Source of the DNA: DATFKA01 sp035268885 | GTDB lineage: Bacteria; Bacteroidota; Bacteroidia; Chitinophagales; Saprospiraceae | Assembly: GCA_035268885.1 (NCBI GenBank) | Contig: DATFKA010000123.1 | Location: 16,940-80,939 of the forward strand | DNA length: 64,000 nucleotides | Reading direction: 5' to 3' | In this document: positions 61,509-64,000 of the stretch, in pieces | Numbering within the stretch: the first letter of the stretch is position 1 | Layout: the number at the start of each line of letters is the position of its first letter | Translations under genes and position numbers: made by a program | The notes under the pieces: generated by a model | Databases searched by the model: none | Seen by the model: only the letters and a program-made list of their open reading frames with translations | Told to the model about the DNA's origin: nothing

Positions 61509-61557
61509 GCGCATTAATTTCCACCTTAATTAAGTAGCGAAAAAACTATTCTAACTC

Positions 61558-64000
61558 ATGAACTTCATGAAAAATATACTAACCTTCGGTGTGCTGTTTA
61601 GTGCACTTCTTTTTTCAAACTTCGGTTTTGCACAATGCGAAACTGCTGGCCCTACGCTAATATTCTCTGATGCTCAGCCCTGTACCGATGAGCAGTTCTG
61701 TATTGATGTGAGCGTGGCGGATTTCACAGACCTTACCTCTTTAAAGATACCCATTGTCTGGGACACTGCGGTGATTGAGTTTATAGGTGTGAATGATTTG
61801 AACTTATCTCGGTTAACGATAGATGATTTTGATTTAAATACTGCGGCCGACGGTCTAATCCGCCTGGATTGGGTGTATGAGGATTGTAATGTCGCCTCTG
61901 ATGCGATTACCCTGGATGACAATGAGGTGATCTTCAGGTTGTGTTTCCGTGCCAAAGCGGACTACGGTGAGACGACAATAGTGGATGTGACCGACGATAA
62001 TATTCTCACAAACGATCCGGAGCCCATTATTGTACGCCGTTTAAATGTTTGTGCATCTAATATCGGTCTTTGCTCCGATCCGGGCTACGTCTCTACCTGC
62101 GTTAGTCCGCTGGAGTTGTATGCTACCCGTACCATCGGTAATCCTGGTGAACTGGTTTCCATTGATGTGAAATCTCGTGGCTTTCGCAACTTAAATAGCT
62201 TACAGTTTTCCATGAATTGGGATACCTCCATTATCGAATTTGAGGAAGTGATTCCCCTGGAGAATTTAATCAATTTAAACGTCGGACAGTTTGGTACCCC
62301 AGATGAGCCCAACGTGGGCCCGGGTAACTTGACGATATCCTGGTCTTATATTGATGCCGATCAGCCCGGGGTCGATTTGGCCGATGATCTGAGTTTGTTT
62401 ACGGTTAATTTCCGGGTAAAGGGAGAATGTGAAACGAGCAGTGCCGTCCGCTTTTCCGGCAGTCCTACCGCCATTGAGGGGATCAATACTCGCGAAGAAG
62501 ATGGGCAGCAAATCTTATCCAGCGTGCCTTTCATTTTGACGAATGGCGAGGTTAGTGTCGGCGCATGTACACCGGAAGGCTTGTTACTGTCTACTATATG
62601 CCCGGAAGATCCGGTGAATGTAAACGATCAGATTTGTATCCCGGTCACTGCAAAGTCGCTGAGTGATATTACGGATATTAATTTTCTAATGGAATGGAAT
62701 CCTAATATTCTGCGATTTACGGGGGTACAGGCACTGAATACGGATCGGATTCCAAGCCTGAGCCAGAGTGATTTTAATCGAGATAATTCGGTGAATGGTA
62801 TTCTCGAACTGGACTGGCGATCAGCTAGTAATTTCTTTAATGCAAATATTAACGACGATGATGTCCTGTTTGAGGTGTGTTTTGATGTAATTGGTTTTGG
62901 AGGAAACAGTCCTTTTCGCTTCGATCCGCGCAATGCCTTCGTTCGTCAGGCGGGTAATTTTCGGAATTTGGGCATTTTCCCCAGCAATTGTGAAATTCAG
63001 GTGAATAAACCCACCGAGTTGGGCATCTCCCTATCTAGAGAGCAGGCCCCTCCTGGCGATACGATTTGTATGGATGTTACGACTTCCAATTTCGCGGATC
63101 TGGTGAACGCGCAATTTTCCCTTTCCTGGGAGCCGACACACACCCAGTTTGTAGAGGTGACTAATCTGAATCCTGCTTTGGCAGCAAATGCCAATATTGG
63201 TACGGCGGGTGCGGCCTCCGGTAGTTTAACCTTCCAATGGGCGGATGCCGCCGGACTAAGCCTCAACGATGGAGATGTACTATTTACCCTTTGCTTAGAG
63301 GTGACGGGGACAGCCCCCGGAGAGCTTTCCCAGGAAGAAAACTGTCAGGCGGTATCGATAGTCGATTTTCCAATTGAAGACCAGGCCATCAGTACCACTT
63401 CCAACGGAAATAATATTGGTATCACCGCCTCGGATGGAGAGCTTTGTGTACTTAATCCCGAAGGATACTTTATAGTCATTGAAGAGGAGGAAGGCGTGCG
63501 GAATACGACGGAATGTGTGGAGTTTAAAGTGGTAGAGTTCGATAGTATTACTTCTACCCAGTTCACTCTAAATTGGGATCCTACAAAACTGAATTTCACC
63601 AGTATCAGTTCTCCGGCGATTCCAGATCTGATGATTGGAACCAATATTGATACCAGTTCGGCTTCCGTCGGTATTATTGGTATTGACTGGAATGACCCTG
63701 CCAGCCTCACTTTACCAGACTCGGCCGTACTATTGGATGTCTGTTATCGACTGATTGGTGAGGCCCCTGACTGTATAGATATAGAGATCAATAGTGACCC
63801 GAACCCTTCCGTTACGACGATTAACGGGGCGGGAAGTGTTTTTCCGCTGGGAGGAAGCCTATGTATCAAAGATACACTACTGATATTAGGCGCTAATATT
63901 ACACCGGTGACTTGTCCGGATAGCCGTGATGGCACCATTTCGCTGGAGGTCGATGGCGGAGATAACGAATTTTTCTATAATTGGCGATCCCTGGTAGACG
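61558..64000 (+). CDS. Giant surface adhesin with cohesin-like modules and SprB repeat (partial, runs off window)
   Basis: An open frame from ATG 61558 to the window end, 814 codons without a stop, so the C-terminus is missing. Signal peptide MNFMKNILTFGVLFSALLFS. Five tandem modules of about 150 aa each have the cohesin-type pattern of a hydrophobic strand ending in a W[DNE] pair, seen at Trp68, 221, 380, 524 and 673 (for example LKIPIVWDTAVIEF, LQFSMNWDTSIIEF), and close with a strand like VLFTLCLEVTG. An SprB-type repeat (TPVTCPDSRDGTISLEVDGG) starts at about residue 780. It probably is exported by T9SS with the upstream PorP/SprF. Cohesin-like is by pattern, not a database match. Confidence 0.85.
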   Translation, partial: MNFMKNILTFGVLFSALLFSNFGFAQCETAGPTLIFSDAQPCTDEQFCIDVSVADFTDLTSLKIPIVWDTAVIEFIGVNDLNLSRLTIDDFDLNTAADGLIRLDWVYEDCNVASDAITLDDNEVIFRLCFRAKADYGETTIVDVTDDNILTNDPEPIIVRRLNVCASNIGLCSDPGYVSTCVSPLELYATRTIGNPGELVSIDVKSRGFRNLNSLQFSMNWDTSIIEFEEVIPLENLINLNVGQFGTPDEPNVGPGNLTISWSYIDADQPGVDLADDLSLFTVNFRVKGECETSSAVRFSGSPTAIEGINTREEDGQQILSSVPFILTNGEVSVGACTPEGLLLSTICPEDPVNVNDQICIPVTAKSLSDITDINFLMEWNPNILRFTGVQALNTDRIPSLSQSDFNRDNSVNGILELDWRSASNFFNANINDDDVLFEVCFDVIGFGGNSPFRFDPRNAFVRQAGNFRNLGIFPSNCEIQVNKPTELGISLSREQAPPGDTICMDVTTSNFADLVNAQFSLSWEPTHTQFVEVTNLNPALAANANIGTAGAASGSLTFQWADAAGLSLNDGDVLFTLCLEVTGTAPGELSQEENCQAVSIVDFPIEDQAISTTSNGNNIGITASDGELCVLNPEGYFIVIEEEEGVRNTTECVEFKVVEFDSITSTQFTLNWDPTKLNFTSISSPAIPDLMIGTNIDTSSASVGIIGIDWNDPASLTLPDSAVLLDVCYRLIGEAPDCIDIEINSDPNPSVTTINGAGSVFPLGGSLCIKDTLLILGANITPVTCPDSRDGTISLEVDGGDNEFFYNWRSLVD

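Overview
The window looks like chromosomal DNA of a gliding, pigmented Bacteroidota, most likely class Saprospiria (Lewinella/Saprospira-like). The evidence is: two proteins with gliding-motility-associated (type IX secretion, type B) C-terminal domains, one with a type A sorting tail, the T9SS regulator PorX, a PorP/SprF protein beside a giant SprB-repeat adhesin, a CruF-CrtD-CrtZ carotenoid cluster of the saproxanthin/myxol type, a tmRNA tag ending in MAA, and several -7 boxes of the Bacteroidota form TAnnTTTG. Phylum is firm, class is inference. No rRNA, tRNA, CRISPR array, prophage or intact insertion sequence was seen.

Layout. 1-10.3 kb: rplA-rplJ-rplL-rpoB-rpoC, with strong hairpins in the rplL-rpoB and rpoB-rpoC gaps and a clear terminator after rpoC. 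10.3-16.8 kb, minus: ribE, a secreted fibronectin/gliding-CTD protein, and der-rfbC-rfbD. 16.9-25.3 kb: era, a Bacteroidota hypothetical, an M14 peptidase, a LamG/gliding-CTD protein, ybaB, a Ca/Na antiporter, tatC and a small membrane protein. 25.4-30.4 kb: a T9SS type A protein, a large S74-chaperone (tail-fibre-like) surface protein, and porX. 30.6-34.6 kb: an HD phosphohydrolase, a DUF6427-like membrane protein, a PurQ whose nucleophile cysteine is glycine, and an OmpA lipoprotein. 34.6-37.2 kb, minus: crtD-cruF-crtZ. 37.5-37.9 kb: tmRNA. 38.3-48.8 kb, minus: a BNR/sortilin-like secreted protein and a five-gene cluster (propeller/cytochrome c lipoprotein, alpha/beta hydrolase, aldolase-SDR fusion, and the two halves of a Tm-1-like protein) that reads as an uncharacterised catabolic unit. 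48.9-59.9 kb: housekeeping and hypothetical genes (saccharopine-dehydrogenase-like, GhrA-like, MsbA-like ABC, cmk, DUF2795, transglutaminase-like, queA, MacB-like permease). 60.6-64.0 kb: porP/sprF and the start of a giant adhesin with five cohesin-like modules leading into an SprB repeat, cut by the window edge.

Three small non-coding inverted-repeat elements (10950-11120, 30535-30635, 33709-33871) have GAAGnnGTTTAA termini and 3-bp target duplications. Each sits just upstream of a start codon, and I read them as related MITEs. The items most worth following up are the cysteine-less PurQ, the Tm-1/aldolase/cytochrome operon, the MITE family and the cohesin-SprB adhesin.
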